A stretch of 64,000 bases of DNA from Candidatus Rokuibacteriota bacterium (GCA_003220435.1 QHSL01000066.1:92738-156737), one strand, 5' to 3'; positions 6,584 through 15,802 are shown, counted from the stretch's first letter. Numbers and translations are program-made. Notes: generated from the letters alone by a model not told the origin.

Positions 6584-6892
6584 ATGGCCCAACCGGCACT
6601 GCCACCGTGGATCCAGGCCCTGCAGCAGCGCGATCCGAAGTTCGTCGAGACCTACATGACCCAGCGCGAGCACGTCCTGCGCGACGGCGCCATTCCGGCC
6701 AAGTACAAGCACCTCATGACGATGATCGTGGACGCGCTCCAGTCCCACCCGGACGGCGTGACGAACATCGCCAACCGCGCGCGCGGTGCTGGCGCCTCGG
6801 AGGCGGAGATCCAGGAGGCCGTCGAAGTCGCGTACCTGTTCGGCGGCACGCCGGCGCTGGTGACCGCGATGAACGCCTTCAAGAGCAGTTAG
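6584..6892 (+). CDS. Carboxymuconolactone decarboxylase (AhpD-like) fold protein lacking the CxxC
   Basis: 102 aa helical protein of the CMD family (YKHLMTMIVDALQSHPDGVTNIANRARGAGASEAEIQEAVEVAY). AhpD-type members use a CxxC to reduce peroxiredoxins; this protein has no cysteine, so it is not a thiol reductant in the AhpD sense. The ATG at 6584 follows a strong AAAGGAGAGG site, and TATATAA upstream could be a -10 box. Its position just behind peroxidase genes may be coincidental, or may reflect loss of an AhpD-like role. Function unknown. Confidence 0.8.
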   Translation: MAQPALPPWIQALQQRDPKFVETYMTQREHVLRDGAIPAKYKHLMTMIVDALQSHPDGVTNIANRARGAGASEAEIQEAVEVAYLFGGTPALVTAMNAFKSS

Positions 6893-7214
6893 GAACACGC
6901 CAGAGGGCGATCGAGGAACGTCACGGCTGCGCCGGGGGGCGCACCGAGACATCCTGTGTCAACCCCACCGTCAGGCGGCTGACCGGGCGGCACCTGGCGG
7001 CTGGCGTCGTCGGGTTCGTGAGCTTGCCGGCGGCACCGAGCAACGCGAGGTGCCGGCCGGAGCTGGGTGCCTGAGAATCGTCGCTTCATTGTCCGTCGTC
7101 CAGCTAACGCCTGCGCATCAGCGGCCGCGGTACTACTCGGCGAAGCTACCTCCGAGCGGCACGGTCAGGTCAAGGGCAGGAAGGTGACCCCGAAGCCCTT
7201 CTAGGCCCCCCATA
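6893..7214. other. 322-base intergenic region without a supportable gene
   Basis: No open frame here looks coding. The right part holds one copy of a dispersed 60-base repeat (7131-7190). The remainder is GC-rich without recognisable homology. Confidence 0.6.
7131..7190 (+). repeat. Dispersed 60-base repeat, copy 1 (copy 2 at 63021-63080)
   Basis: The segment from TACTACTCG to AGGAAGGTGACCC closely matches 63021-63080 in the same orientation, including the shared block CGAAGCTACCTCC. Both copies lie in non-coding DNA next to gene remnants. It may be part of a longer decayed mobile or coding element; two copies are too few to define its ends. Confidence 0.6.
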
Positions 7215-7871
7215 TCAACCAGCCACGAAGATCTGATGCGAAGCGCGTAGCTGTGTGTGATCGCGGAGGGCCAGCCCGGCCTCCGCGAGCAGCCAGCGCC
7301 AGTCGTCCGGCGTGTACTTGTTGTGGACGGGGAAGAGGCGAAAGCCCCGCCGCATCGCGTCGGGTCCGGTCTCCCCGATCACGTCTCGTCGGTACGCCAT
7401 GTAGGTCTCGAGCGGCTGGCGGACCCAGTCGTGCAGCAGGAAGATCCCGCGCGGCGCCAGCACGCGCCGGATCTCGGCGAGCACCGGCAGCGGCTCGTCG
7501 AAGACGTGCAGGACCGACGACATCGACACCAGATCGACGCTGCCGGCTGGGTGCCGCAGCGGCTTCGCGGTTACGTCGTGTAGCTCGAGCGTCAGCTTGG
7601 CGCCCGCCAGCTGCCGGCCGTAGGCGATCATCGCCGGCGTGATGTCGTAGCCGTGCAGAGACGCCGACGGATAGCGCAGCCCTAGATCGCGCAGCAAGAG
7701 TCCGGGACCACATCCCAGATCGACGATCACCGGCCGCGTCGGCAACGAGGGCGCGACGCGCGCGGTGAAGAACGCCCAGAACGTGTCCCCGTAGCGGTCC
7801 GCGTGGGTGTCGACCATGCGCCGGAGCAGCTCTTCATCCGTCGATCCCGCGAGCGATTGGTGGGTGGGCAT
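7215..7871 (-). CDS. Class I SAM-dependent methyltransferase
   Basis: 218 aa Rossmann-fold methyltransferase. Motif I is VIVDLGCGPGLLLRDLG near residue 50, with the acidic motif II residue in HGYDITP. The motif following SVDLVSMSSVLHVFDEP and RRVLAPRGIFLLHDW is typical of the UbiE/Methyltransf_11 group. The N-terminus has no membrane segment. It is transcribed away from the plus-strand lytic-transglycosylase-like gene. The methyl acceptor is unknown. Confidence 0.9.
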   Translation of the reverse strand: MPTHQSLAGSTDEELLRRMVDTHADRYGDTFWAFFTARVAPSLPTRPVIVDLGCGPGLLLRDLGLRYPSASLHGYDITPAMIAYGRQLAGAKLTLELHDVTAKPLRHPAGSVDLVSMSSVLHVFDEPLPVLAEIRRVLAPRGIFLLHDWVRQPLETYMAYRRDVIGETGPDAMRRGFRLFPVHNKYTPDDWRWLLAEAGLALRDHTQLRASHQIFVAG

Positions 7872-7956
7872 GACGTGGCTCCGAACTTACCACGGAGCGG
7901 TATCGCGCGGTTGGTTGGTGGGGGCGCGCCGGCTAGGGCATAGTGAAAGGACCGCC

Positions 7957-8832
7957 ATGGCCCACATGCGTGTCGTCAAAGCCACGACCACGGCGCGCCG
8001 GACGCGCACGCGTCCGGCGAGAGTCAGGACCAAGCTCGCGGCCGGGATGACGAAGGCCCGGAAGCTGTGGCGCCTGGCCCGCCGCGCCCTGCGGGCGTTC
8101 CGGGCGGCGCCGCTGGCGATCCGGCTCCTCGTGGGCGCCAGCGTCATCCTGACGGTGTGGTGGATCGTCAACTGGACCTACCAGGCGGTGCGCAAGCCGA
8201 CCGAGCTGTTCTTCCCGGTGAGCGGCGCGCTGTCGAAGACGCCCCCCGAGACGTGGCGCGAGTACGAGCGGCTGTTCCGCGCGCACTCCACGGCCGTGAT
8301 GACGCCGGAGCTCCTGGCGGCGCTGGCGCAGGTCGAGGGCTCGGGCAACCCGGTGGCCCGGACGTACTGGCGGTGGCGGTTGTCCTGGAATCCCTTCGAG
8401 CTCTATCGGCCCGCGTCGAGCGCGGTCGGGATGTACCAGATCACCGACCCGACGTTCCTCGAGGCCAAGCGCTATTGCATCCACGACCACGTGGTGGTGG
8501 AAGACGGCCCCTGGCACGACCTGCGATCGTGCTGGTTCAATATGGTCTACACGCGTGTGATCCCGAGCCACGCCGTCGAGATGACCGCCGCGCTCCTGGA
8601 TCGCAGCGTCTCGAGCACGCTGGCGCGCCAGCGGGTCGCCGCCGCCACGCTCCAGCAGAAGCAGGACCTGGCCGCGATCATCCACTTGTGCGGCGCCGGC
8701 CCGGGCGATGCCTACGCGCGCCGCGCGTTCCGGCTGACGGCTGGCCAGAAGTGCGGCGACCACGACGTCGCGAGCTACCTTTCGCGAGTCAATGGCCTGA
8801 AGCGACAATTCGCGCGAATGGCCGCCAGCTAG
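7957..8832 (+). CDS. Membrane-anchored lytic-transglycosylase-like (SLT) protein
   Basis: 291 aa. A highly basic N-terminus (residues 1-50) precedes one transmembrane helix at about 53-72. The soluble part then resembles an SLT lysozyme-like domain: a glutamate in LLAALAQVEGSGNP (Glu127) fits the catalytic acid, followed by SAVGMYQITDPTFLEAKRYC, the usual GxxQ-like glycine/glutamine segment, and four to five further cysteines suggesting periplasmic disulfides. The ATG at 7957 has AAAGG 6 bases upstream; the longer frame from 7807 would run into the divergent methyltransferase. Probably cleaves or remodels peptidoglycan at the membrane surface. Confidence 0.75.
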   Translation: MAHMRVVKATTTARRTRTRPARVRTKLAAGMTKARKLWRLARRALRAFRAAPLAIRLLVGASVILTVWWIVNWTYQAVRKPTELFFPVSGALSKTPPETWREYERLFRAHSTAVMTPELLAALAQVEGSGNPVARTYWRWRLSWNPFELYRPASSAVGMYQITDPTFLEAKRYCIHDHVVVEDGPWHDLRSCWFNMVYTRVIPSHAVEMTAALLDRSVSSTLARQRVAAATLQQKQDLAAIIHLCGAGPGDAYARRAFRLTAGQKCGDHDVASYLSRVNGLKRQFARMAAS

Positions 8833-8857
8833 GAGGCTGGCACAGTAGGGGACGGCT

Positions 8858-9949
8858 ATGGCACTTCCCCGCCACGTCGTCGTGTGCGGCGCCGGCGTCA
8901 TCGGCGCTTCCGTCGCTTACTTCCTGGCCCGACGCGGCATCCCCGTCACCGTGGTGGAGCGCTCGGGCGTCGCCTGCGCGGCGTCGGGAAAGTCGGGCGG
9001 ATTCCTGGCGCTGGACTGGTGCGACGGCTCGCCGCTCGGCGCGCTGGCGCGCGCGAGCTTCACCCTGCACGCCGAGCTGGCCCGCGAGCTCGCGACCGAC
9101 TACGGCTACCGTCGTGTCGACACGTTCATGCTGGCCGCGCGCGAGCGCGGGACGCCGAGCGGCGGCCATCGCATCGCGGCGCCGAGCTGGCTCGACGGCG
9201 CGGGTGTCGTCACCGCCGCGCTCGGATCGACCGCCACCACCGCCCAGGTCCAGCCGGCGCGCTTCACCGCCGCGCTGCTCGATGCGGCGCAGGCGCGCGG
9301 CGGCACGCTGCGCATCGGGCTCGTCGAGTCGCTGGTCCAGCACGGCGGCGCCGCGCGCGGCGTCAGAGTCGGCGGGGAGACCATCGACGCCGACGCCGTC
9401 GTCCTGGCGATGGGGCCGTGGACGGGGCGCCTGGGCGGCAGGGTGCCGTTGCCCAACATCTACGGGCTGAAGGGCTACAGCGTGACGCTGGTCGGCGCCG
9501 ACGTACCCGCCCACGCGCTGTTCGTCGACTACCGCGCGGCTGACGGCCGCGCGTTCGAGCCCGAGATCTTTCCGCGGCCCGACGGCGACGTCTACGTGTG
9601 CGGGATGGCGGATCCGGCGCCGCTGCCGGACTCGCCGGAGCGGGTCGAAGTGAGCGAGGCCGCATGCGACACGCTGGCCCGCGCGGCCGGCCGCGTGTCG
9701 ACCGCGCTGGCGGCGGCGCGGATCTCGCGACGCCAGGCGTGCTACCGACCCGTCACCGACGACGGGCTGCCGCTGATCGGCCGCGTCCCCGGAGTGGCCG
9801 CTGCCTACGTGGCCACGGGTCATGGGCCGTGGGGCATCCTCAACGCGCCCGCGACCGGCCGGGCCCTCGCCGAGCTGATCGCCGATGGCGCCGCATCGTC
9901 CATCGATCTTCGCCCCTTCGATCCCGTGCGCCTCCCGGCCGCGCGGTGA
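8858..9949 (+). CDS. FAD-dependent oxidoreductase of the DAO/glycine-oxidase type
   Basis: 363 aa. The N-terminal dinucleotide motif VVVCGAGVIGASVAYFLARRG (residues 6-26) binds FAD, followed by TVVERSG. The C-terminal block RRQACYRPVTDDGLPLIG and TGHGPWGILNAPATG is the signature of D-amino-acid oxidase-like enzymes such as DadA and glycine oxidase, which oxidise the CH-NH group of amines or amino acids. The ATG at 8858 is 25 bases behind the SLT-like gene. A methyltransferase and a flavin oxidoreductase follow in the same direction. Substrate unknown. Confidence 0.9.
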   Translation: MALPRHVVVCGAGVIGASVAYFLARRGIPVTVVERSGVACAASGKSGGFLALDWCDGSPLGALARASFTLHAELARELATDYGYRRVDTFMLAARERGTPSGGHRIAAPSWLDGAGVVTAALGSTATTAQVQPARFTAALLDAAQARGGTLRIGLVESLVQHGGAARGVRVGGETIDADAVVLAMGPWTGRLGGRVPLPNIYGLKGYSVTLVGADVPAHALFVDYRAADGRAFEPEIFPRPDGDVYVCGMADPAPLPDSPERVEVSEAACDTLARAAGRVSTALAAARISRRQACYRPVTDDGLPLIGRVPGVAAAYVATGHGPWGILNAPATGRALAELIADGAASSIDLRPFDPVRLPAAR

Positions 9950-9990
9950 GAAGAATTGACTCGCCGCGAGCGGGCGTGCAATCTGCAGCC

Positions 9991-10632
9991 ATGCTCTCCG
10001 AGCTGGTGCGCGGCGACGGCCTGTTTCCGCCCGCCGCTTATGCGCGTGACGACGAGTCTCCGGACGCCCACTTCTACGACGTCCCGCGCAAGGTCGTCCA
10101 CATCGACGACGGCGCCATCGCCGCGCTCGGCCGCCTGTACGCCGAGGTGCTGCCGGCCGCCGGACGCCTGCTCGACGTGATGAGCAGCTGGCGCAGCCAT
10201 CTGCCGCAGGATTTCCACGTCAAAGAGGTCGTGGGGCTCGGGCTCAACGCCGAGGAGATGGACGACAACCCGCAGCTGACGAGGTCGGTCGTGCACGACC
10301 TGAACCGTGACCCGCGGCTGCCGTTCGGCGACCGGGAGTTCGACGGCGCGATGTGCGCGGTCTCGATCCAGTACGTGCTCCATCCGGTGATGGTCCTGCG
10401 CGAGATGCGTCGGGTGTTGAGACCGGGCGCGCCCTTCGTGGTGTCCTTCTCGAATCGCTGCTTTCCCACCAAGGCGGTGGCGGTCTGGCTCGACACCGTC
10501 GACGAGCAGCACCTCCAGCTCGTGCGCGCCTACTTCGACGCCGCCGGCGGCTGGGTGGACGTGACGGGGGAGGACCGGTCGTCCGGGCGCGGCGCGGACC
10601 CGCTCTACGCAGTGTGGGCGCGCGCCTCGTGA
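9991..10632 (+). CDS. Methyltransferase-domain protein (Methyltransf_11-like)
   Basis: 213 aa. It retains the later methyltransferase motifs (FDGAMCAVSIQYVLHPVMVLREMRRVLRPGAPFVVSFSNRCFP) but the expected glycine-rich SAM motif reads GRLLDVMSSWRSHLP, lacking DxGxGxG, so SAM binding is uncertain. I chose the ATG at 9991, where HMM-like homology would begin. There is no Shine-Dalgarno sequence; TTGACT at 9956-9961 and CAATCT at 9979-9984 with 17-base spacing would give a nearly leaderless mRNA. The stop overlaps the next GTG by 4 bases. Confidence 0.8.
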   Translation: MLSELVRGDGLFPPAAYARDDESPDAHFYDVPRKVVHIDDGAIAALGRLYAEVLPAAGRLLDVMSSWRSHLPQDFHVKEVVGLGLNAEEMDDNPQLTRSVVHDLNRDPRLPFGDREFDGAMCAVSIQYVLHPVMVLREMRRVLRPGAPFVVSFSNRCFPTKAVAVWLDTVDEQHLQLVRAYFDAAGGWVDVTGEDRSSGRGADPLYAVWARAS

Positions 10633-11681
10633 CGCGATTCGGCCTGTTCTTCCAGGCGTCCGAAGCCCCCGGTCGCTCGCACGCCGAGCGGTTCGCCGAG
10701 ATGCTCGATCTCATCGAGCTCGGCGACTCGCTCGGCTTCGACGTGGCCTGGCTGGCGGAGATCCACTTCGGCGGCGCGTTCTCGCTGCTGTCGAGCCCGC
10801 TGATGGCGGTGCCGACGATCGCGCAGCGCACCCGGCGGATTCGCATCGGGACCGCCGTCGTCCTGCTGCCGCTCCATCACCCGCTGAGTTGCGCCGAGCA
10901 GGCCGCGACCGCCGATCTCCTGTCCGGCGGACGTCTCGAGTTCGGCGTCGGCCGGGGCTCGATCCCGAGCCAGTTCCACGGATTCGGCGTGCCGGTAGCG
11001 GAGAACCGCGCCCGGTTCGACGAGGCGCTCGACATCATTCGCCTGGCGTGGACGCAGGAGCGCTTCAGCTATCGCGGGAAGTTCTACCAGGTGGAGGACC
11101 TCGCGGTGGTGCCCAAGCCCGTGCAGCGGCCGCACCCGCCGATTCGTGTCGCGGTCCACACCGCCGAGAGCTTCGCCCACATCGGCGACAGGGGGTTGCC
11201 GATCTACTCCGGCACGACGACCACGCCGCTGCCGCAGCTGCGTGAGTGCATGGCGCTCTATCGCAAGCGTCTCGCGGCCGGCGGCCACCCGTGGCAGCGC
11301 GATCAGATGGCGCTGATGCTGCCGGTGCACGTCGGCGACAGCGGCGCCGCCGCGCGCGACGCCATGCGGCCGGGCGTGCTCCAGTACTACAAGAACCTCC
11401 GGACGATCTTCGCCCAGCTGCCCGAGTCCTACGCCGACCACTTGCCGCGGCTGCGGTCGATCGAGGAGACCATCGCCAATCTCCCGTTCGAGAGGTTCTG
11501 CCGCGATCAGGCGGTGTTCGGTGACGTCGCGGAGGTCGTCGACCGGCTGCAGGCGGCACGCGACGAGTTCGGGCTCTCGCAGATCATCTGCTGGTTCGAC
11601 CAGGGATCGCAGCTGCCGCGGGAGGAGGTCGAGCGCACGATGCGGCGATTCGCCGATCAAGTCATGCCGAAGCTCGCGTAA
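10629..11681 (+). CDS. LLM-class (luciferase-like) flavin-dependent oxidoreductase
   Basis: 350 aa, bacterial luciferase-like TIM barrel that uses reduced FMN or F420. Family features include FGLFFQASE at the start, DVAWLAEIHFGGAFSLLSSP, RIRIGTAVVLLPLHHPL, DLLSGGRLEFGVGRGSIPSQF and YRGKFYQVEDLAVVPKPVQRPHPPI. The GTG at 10629 overlaps the methyltransferase stop (GTGA), indicating coupling. The next gene begins 5 bases after the stop. The substrate cannot be deduced. Confidence 0.92.
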   Translation: MTRFGLFFQASEAPGRSHAERFAEMLDLIELGDSLGFDVAWLAEIHFGGAFSLLSSPLMAVPTIAQRTRRIRIGTAVVLLPLHHPLSCAEQAATADLLSGGRLEFGVGRGSIPSQFHGFGVPVAENRARFDEALDIIRLAWTQERFSYRGKFYQVEDLAVVPKPVQRPHPPIRVAVHTAESFAHIGDRGLPIYSGTTTTPLPQLRECMALYRKRLAAGGHPWQRDQMALMLPVHVGDSGAAARDAMRPGVLQYYKNLRTIFAQLPESYADHLPRLRSIEETIANLPFERFCRDQAVFGDVAEVVDRLQAARDEFGLSQIICWFDQGSQLPREEVERTMRRFADQVMPKLA

Positions 11682-11686
11682 CGCCG

Positions 11687-12671
11687 TTGGCGGCGACCCG
11701 CCCGCTGGCGCAGGGCTATCTGGTCCTCGCCGACATCTCCGGGTACACCTCGTTCCTGACGCACACTGAGCTCGAGCACGCCCATGGCATCGTGGCCGAG
11801 CTCACGTCTCTGGTCATCGCGCGCCTGGGCGACCCGCTGCGCTTCGTCGAGCTCGAGGGCGACGCCGTCTTCGCCTACGCGCCGGCCGCGGCGTTCGCCG
11901 ATCCCGAGCGGCTGCTCGACATGATCAAGGCGTGCTACGTCGCGTTCCAGCTGCGGCTCGACGAGATGCGCCGCGCCACCACGTGCACGTGCTCCGCGTG
12001 CGCCGCCATCGGCGCCCTCGATCTCAAGTTCATCGCCCACCTCGGCTGCTTCGTGCTCCAGGAGACGCCCACCGGCGCCAAGCCGATCGGGCCCGACGTG
12101 ATCCTGGTCCACCGCCTGCTCAAGAACCGGGTGATCGAGATGCTGGGGACGCGAGCGTACGCGCTGCTGACCGACGCGCTGCTCGAGCGTGCCGGCTCCA
12201 CGCTGGGTCCGCCCGCGCACGCCGAGCGCTCGACGACCTCGGTGAGGTGCACGGGCGCGTCACCCGCGCAAGCGGATGCGCTGGCAGCTCGACGCGCGCG
12301 AGATCGAGGCGCGGCCGAACGCCGCGGGTCGGGCCGGGGTGGGCTGGGAGAGCCACTGCGATCACGGCGGCTATACGCTCGTGCACCGGGCGGTGGACTG
12401 GCGCCCGTTCGAGTACCTCACGCTCGAGGGCACGCCTCTCATGCGTGGTGGGGTGAAGCTGCCGCGAAGCTACTCCACGTTCGAGTTCACCCAGGTCGGC
12501 GCCAGCCGCTGCGTGGTCGCGATGCGCGTGCGCGCGCGCGAGCGCGGCGTGCTCGGCCTGGTCAGGATCCCGCTCGGCGTCTGGGTCATCCGGCGGCAAT
12601 TCCGCGCGCACTACGCCGTGCTGGCGCGCGTTCTGGCCGAGGACGCCCAGGCGTGGCAGACCGCGCCCTGA
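11687..12671 (+). pseudogene. DUF2652 (cyclase-like) protein, frameshifted and internally deleted
   Basis: The first 180 codons encode a clear DUF2652 domain (GYLVLADISGYTSFLTHTEL, LEGDAVFAYA, TCTCSACAAI, DVILVHRLLKNRV). Near 12225 the frame shifts: HAER continues in another frame as DDLGEVHGRV. After a second shift the SRPBCC-like C-terminal part resumes in a third frame near 12264 (RWQLDAREIEARPNAAGRAGVG, VDWRPFEYLTLEG). Compared with the family pattern, the start of the SRPBCC domain, about 40-45 residues, is missing between these pieces. The nominal start is the TTG at 11687. Either a true pseudogene or an assembly defect. Confidence 0.75.
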
Positions 12672-12672
12672 C

Positions 12673-13830
12673 TCACCGGAGCTTCACGCCGTACTTCTCG
12701 AGCGTGTCCTCACGGAGCTCGAGACCGAGCCCCGGCGTCTCCGGTACCGCCATGAACCCATCGACGATCTTCGGCCGCTCGCGGAACAGCTCGAACCAGA
12801 GCGGATCGCGCGTCGGGTCGGCGAACGATTCGAGGATGAAGCCGGTCGGGCTGGCGGCCACCGCGTGCACGTGGATCTGCGGATCGTGGTGGGCGGCCAG
12901 TGGGATCTGATAGAGCTCGGTCATGACCGCGGCCTTGCGCCAGGTCGTGAGCCCTCCGGCCCACGTGGAGTCGATGATCAGGTAGTCGACGAGGCCCTCG
13001 GCCACCATCGTGCGCAGGCCGAACGGCGTGAACTCCGTCTCGCCGGCGGCAATCGGCACGTCGACCTCGTCCTTCAGCCGGCGCAGCGCATGGCGCTCGT
13101 CGTACCAGGGCATCGGGTCCTCGAGCCAGAAGAGGTTGTGCGGCTCGCAGAGCCTGGTCGCGCGGACGGCCGTGGGCAGGTCCCAGCCCTGATTGGCGTC
13201 GAGCATGATCGCGACGTCGTCACCCACCGCCTTGCGGATCACCCCGACACGCTCGGCATCGGCCTCCGGCGGCAACCCCGCCACCTTCACCTTCACGGTG
13301 CGATAGCCGTGCTCGAGGTACATCGCCGCCTCGCGCCGCAGGTCGTCCGGGCGCTCGCCCTCGCGGTAGTAGAAGCCGGTGACGTAGGCGGGCACACGCG
13401 AGCGCAGCGCGCCGCCGAGCAGCGCGTGCACCGGCCGGCCGGTCGCCTTGCCCGCGAGATCCCAGAGCGCGATGTCGATCGCGCTGATCGCCGTCACGAG
13501 CTGACGCCGCTGCGGCGCCAGCGTGGGGATGCCCCGCACGCTCGTGTAGGTCAGCGCGAAGAGGTCCTGCCAGATCCGCTCGATGCCGGACGGGTCCTGG
13601 CCGACGACGAGCGGGGTGACGCGCTCGAGGATCTGTCCGACCGCGCGCATGGCCTCGGGGCCGCCCTGCGACAGGAACGGGCCGTGCGCCTCGCCGATCC
13701 CGACGAGGCCCGCGTCCGTCGTGAGCTTGACGACGAGCTCGCTGACCCGGCTGATCGTCGAGGTGGACGTGCGGACCGGCTGCGGCAGCGTCGCGGACAG
13801 GAAGTACGTGTCGAGCGCCTTGATCTTCAT
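12673..13830 (-). CDS. Mandelate racemase/muconate lactonizing enzyme family protein
   Basis: 385 aa enolase-superfamily dehydratase or racemase. The N-terminal capping domain (residues 1-120) is followed by the barrel with the catalytic KxK in YRTVKVKVAG near residue 180, Mg ligands in MLDANQGW, FWLEDPMPWYDE and AAGETEF, and a histidine-rich HHDPQIH near the C-terminus. The ATG at 13830 has GGAGG 6 bases upstream. The stop is 1 base from the DUF2652 remnant, transcribed convergently. Acts on a sugar acid or related hydroxy acid, identity unknown. Confidence 0.92.
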   Translation of the reverse strand: MKIKALDTYFLSATLPQPVRTSTSTISRVSELVVKLTTDAGLVGIGEAHGPFLSQGGPEAMRAVGQILERVTPLVVGQDPSGIERIWQDLFALTYTSVRGIPTLAPQRRQLVTAISAIDIALWDLAGKATGRPVHALLGGALRSRVPAYVTGFYYREGERPDDLRREAAMYLEHGYRTVKVKVAGLPPEADAERVGVIRKAVGDDVAIMLDANQGWDLPTAVRATRLCEPHNLFWLEDPMPWYDERHALRRLKDEVDVPIAAGETEFTPFGLRTMVAEGLVDYLIIDSTWAGGLTTWRKAAVMTELYQIPLAAHHDPQIHVHAVAASPTGFILESFADPTRDPLWFELFRERPKIVDGFMAVPETPGLGLELREDTLEKYGVKLR

Positions 13831-13890
13831 CGGGGGCCTCCGGGGCCGATGATACCCTAGCGCCATGACGGGCGTATCCGCCGCCCGGCA

Positions 13891-13920
13891 TTGATCGGAC
13901 CGCGCAGAACGGTCTAGAGT
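13891..13920 (+). promoter_or_regulatory. Promoter of the Uma2 gene, leaderless
   Basis: TTGATC (13891-13896) and TAGAGT (13915-13920) with an 18-base spacer. Only 6 bases separate the -10 box from the ATG at 13927 and there is no Shine-Dalgarno sequence, so the transcript would begin at or next to the start codon. Confidence 0.55.
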
Positions 13921-13926
13921 GGGCAC

Positions 13927-14502
13927 ATGACGCAACCGCCGCTCACGGTACGCCGGTGGAAGCGAGCGGAGTACGATCGGCTCGTCGAGTTGGGCGTCTT
14001 CGACAGCGAGCCGATCGAGCTCATCGCTGGCCAGCTGGTCGTCGCCGAGCCGCAGCGCCCCTATCACGCGTCCGCGGTCAGCAGCACGGACTACGCGCTG
14101 AGAGCCGTGCTGCCGCCGGGCTGGATCGTGAGGACGCAGTCACCGGTGTGGCTCGACGACGAGTCGGAGCCGGAACCCGACCTCGTTGTCGTGCCGGGTC
14201 GTCCCGCCGACTATCGCCTGGCGCATCCTGGACGGCCCGTGCTCACGATCGAGGTGGCGGAGTCGAGTCTCGCCTTCGACCGCGAGGTCAAAGGGAGCCT
14301 CTATGCGCGCGCGGGAATTCAGGACTACTGGATCCTGAACCTCGTCGATCGAGCTCTCGAGGTCTACCGCGATCCCGTGCCCGACGCGGCGGCGCCGTAC
14401 GCGTGGCGGTATCAGGTCATGACGGCGATGACTCCGCCCGCCGTCGTCGCGCCACTCGCGTTCTCGGCCATTCGGATCGCCGTCGCCGATCTCTTGCCCT
14501 AA
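13927..14502 (+). CDS. Uma2-family (DUF820) restriction-endonuclease-like protein
   Basis: 191 aa protein with a PD-(D/E)xK-like fold. Visible motifs are YDRLVELGVFDSEPIELIAGQL, DESEPEPDLVVV (the acidic pair of the active site) and VLTIEVAESSLAFDREVKG (the ExK-like part), then YARAGIQDYWILNLVDRALEVYRDP. Such proteins are often multicopy and of unclear role, thought to be nucleases of mobile or TA-like nature. The 3' end overlaps the sigma-factor gene convergently by 4 bases. Confidence 0.88.
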   Translation: MTQPPLTVRRWKRAEYDRLVELGVFDSEPIELIAGQLVVAEPQRPYHASAVSSTDYALRAVLPPGWIVRTQSPVWLDDESEPEPDLVVVPGRPADYRLAHPGRPVLTIEVAESSLAFDREVKGSLYARAGIQDYWILNLVDRALEVYRDPVPDAAAPYAWRYQVMTAMTPPAVVAPLAFSAIRIAVADLLP

Positions 14503-15758
14503 CGCAGGTTCTTCTCGCACGCCGCGAGGCGCGCGGCCAGGAACTTCCGCTCGCTCGCGTTGTCGGCCATACCGAGGGCGCGGCGATACTCCTCGGCCGC
14601 CTCGGCCCAGCGCTCGAGGCGACGGAGGAAGTCGGCGCGGGCGGCCGGCAAGAGGTGATAGCTCCGCAGCGCGGAGGCGTCCACGGCGTCGAGCGCGGCG
14701 AGCCCGCGGGCCGGCCCGTACCCCAACCCGATCGCGACCGCGCGGTTCAACTCGACCACCGGCGACGGCGTCACCGCGATGAGCGCGTCGTAGTGGTCGA
14801 CGATCCGCGGCCAGTCCGTCTCCTCCCACGAGGCGGCGCGGGCGTGGCAGGCGGCGATGGCGGCCTGCAGCTGATAGGGGCCCGCGCCCGCGAGCGATCC
14901 GGCTCGGTCGAGATCGTCGAGCCCGCGCGCGATGCGCGTCCGGTCCCAGCGCGAGCGATCCTGGTCGGCGAGCAGGATCAGGTTCCCTTCGGCGTTGGCG
15001 CGCGTTGCGGCCCGTGAAGCCTGCAGCTCCATCAGCGCCAGGAGCCCGAGCCCCTCGGGCTCCTCGGGCATCAGCTCGGCGAGGATCCGCCCGAGGCGGA
15101 TCGCCTCCTCGCAGAGGTCGTGACGCACCAGGGTGTCGCCGGTGTGCGCCGAGTACCCTTCGTTGAACACCAGGTAGATGACCGCGAGCACAGCCGGCAG
15201 GCGCTCGGCCAGCTCGTCGCCCTCGGGCACCTCGTACGGTAGCGCGCGGTCCCGGATCGTCCGCTTGGCGCGCACGAGCCGCTGAGCGATCGTGGGCTCG
15301 GGCACCAGGAAGGCCCGCGCGATCTCCGCGGTCGAGAGGCCGCCGACCAGCTTGAGCGTGAGCGCGACGCGGCTGTCGGGCGGCAGCCCCGGGTGGCAGC
15401 AGGTGAAGATCAGCCGCAGCCGGTCGTCGGCGATCGCTTCGGGATCGCTCACGTCGGGGCCCTCATCGAGCGCGCCGAGCCCGGTCTCGTACGCGAGCGC
15501 GTCGGCGCGCGCCCCGGCCCGCCGGTCACGGCGCAGGCGGTCGAGCGCGCGGCGACGCGCGGTGGTGAGGAGCCAGGCGCCCGGCCGATCCGGTGTTCCG
15601 CCCGCGGGCCAGCGATCGAGCGCCTGGGTGAACGCCTCCTGGACGACTTCTTCGGCCGCATCGATGTCGCGCACGATCCGGACCACGGACGCGACGACGC
15701 GCGCGTACTCCTGGCGAAACACTTCCGCCACGCGCGAGTGCACGCCGCCGTCCGGCAC
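14499..15758 (-). CDS. ECF RNA polymerase sigma factor with C-terminal TPR/DUF6596 extension (ECF42-like)
   Basis: 419 aa. Sigma region 2 (EYARVVASVVRIVRDIDAAEEVVQEAFTQALDRWP) lies at about residues 15-50, followed by LLTTARRRALDRLRRDRR and region 4 (LSTAEIARAFLVPEPTIAQRLVRAKRTIRD) near 150-180. The C-terminal 220 residues (VLAVIYLVFNEGYSAHTGDTLVR, ELNRAVAIGLGYGPARGL) form the helical extension diagnostic of ECF42 factors, which are controlled without an anti-sigma factor. The DGPF partner gene lies 44 bases upstream on the same strand, as is usual for this group. Confidence 0.92.
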   Translation of the reverse strand: MPDGGVHSRVAEVFRQEYARVVASVVRIVRDIDAAEEVVQEAFTQALDRWPAGGTPDRPGAWLLTTARRRALDRLRRDRRAGARADALAYETGLGALDEGPDVSDPEAIADDRLRLIFTCCHPGLPPDSRVALTLKLVGGLSTAEIARAFLVPEPTIAQRLVRAKRTIRDRALPYEVPEGDELAERLPAVLAVIYLVFNEGYSAHTGDTLVRHDLCEEAIRLGRILAELMPEEPEGLGLLALMELQASRAATRANAEGNLILLADQDRSRWDRTRIARGLDDLDRAGSLAGAGPYQLQAAIAACHARAASWEETDWPRIVDHYDALIAVTPSPVVELNRAVAIGLGYGPARGLAALDAVDASALRSYHLLPAARADFLRRLERWAEAAEEYRRALGMADNASERKFLAARLAACEKNLR

Positions 15759-15802
15759 GCATCGATGTTACCCGAAGCGGGGAGCCCTCCTCGGGCGACC
15801 GT

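Noticed and set aside
6584..6892. AhpD-like reductant for the selenoperoxidases
   Set aside because: The protein has no cysteine at all, so it cannot be the CxxC reductant.
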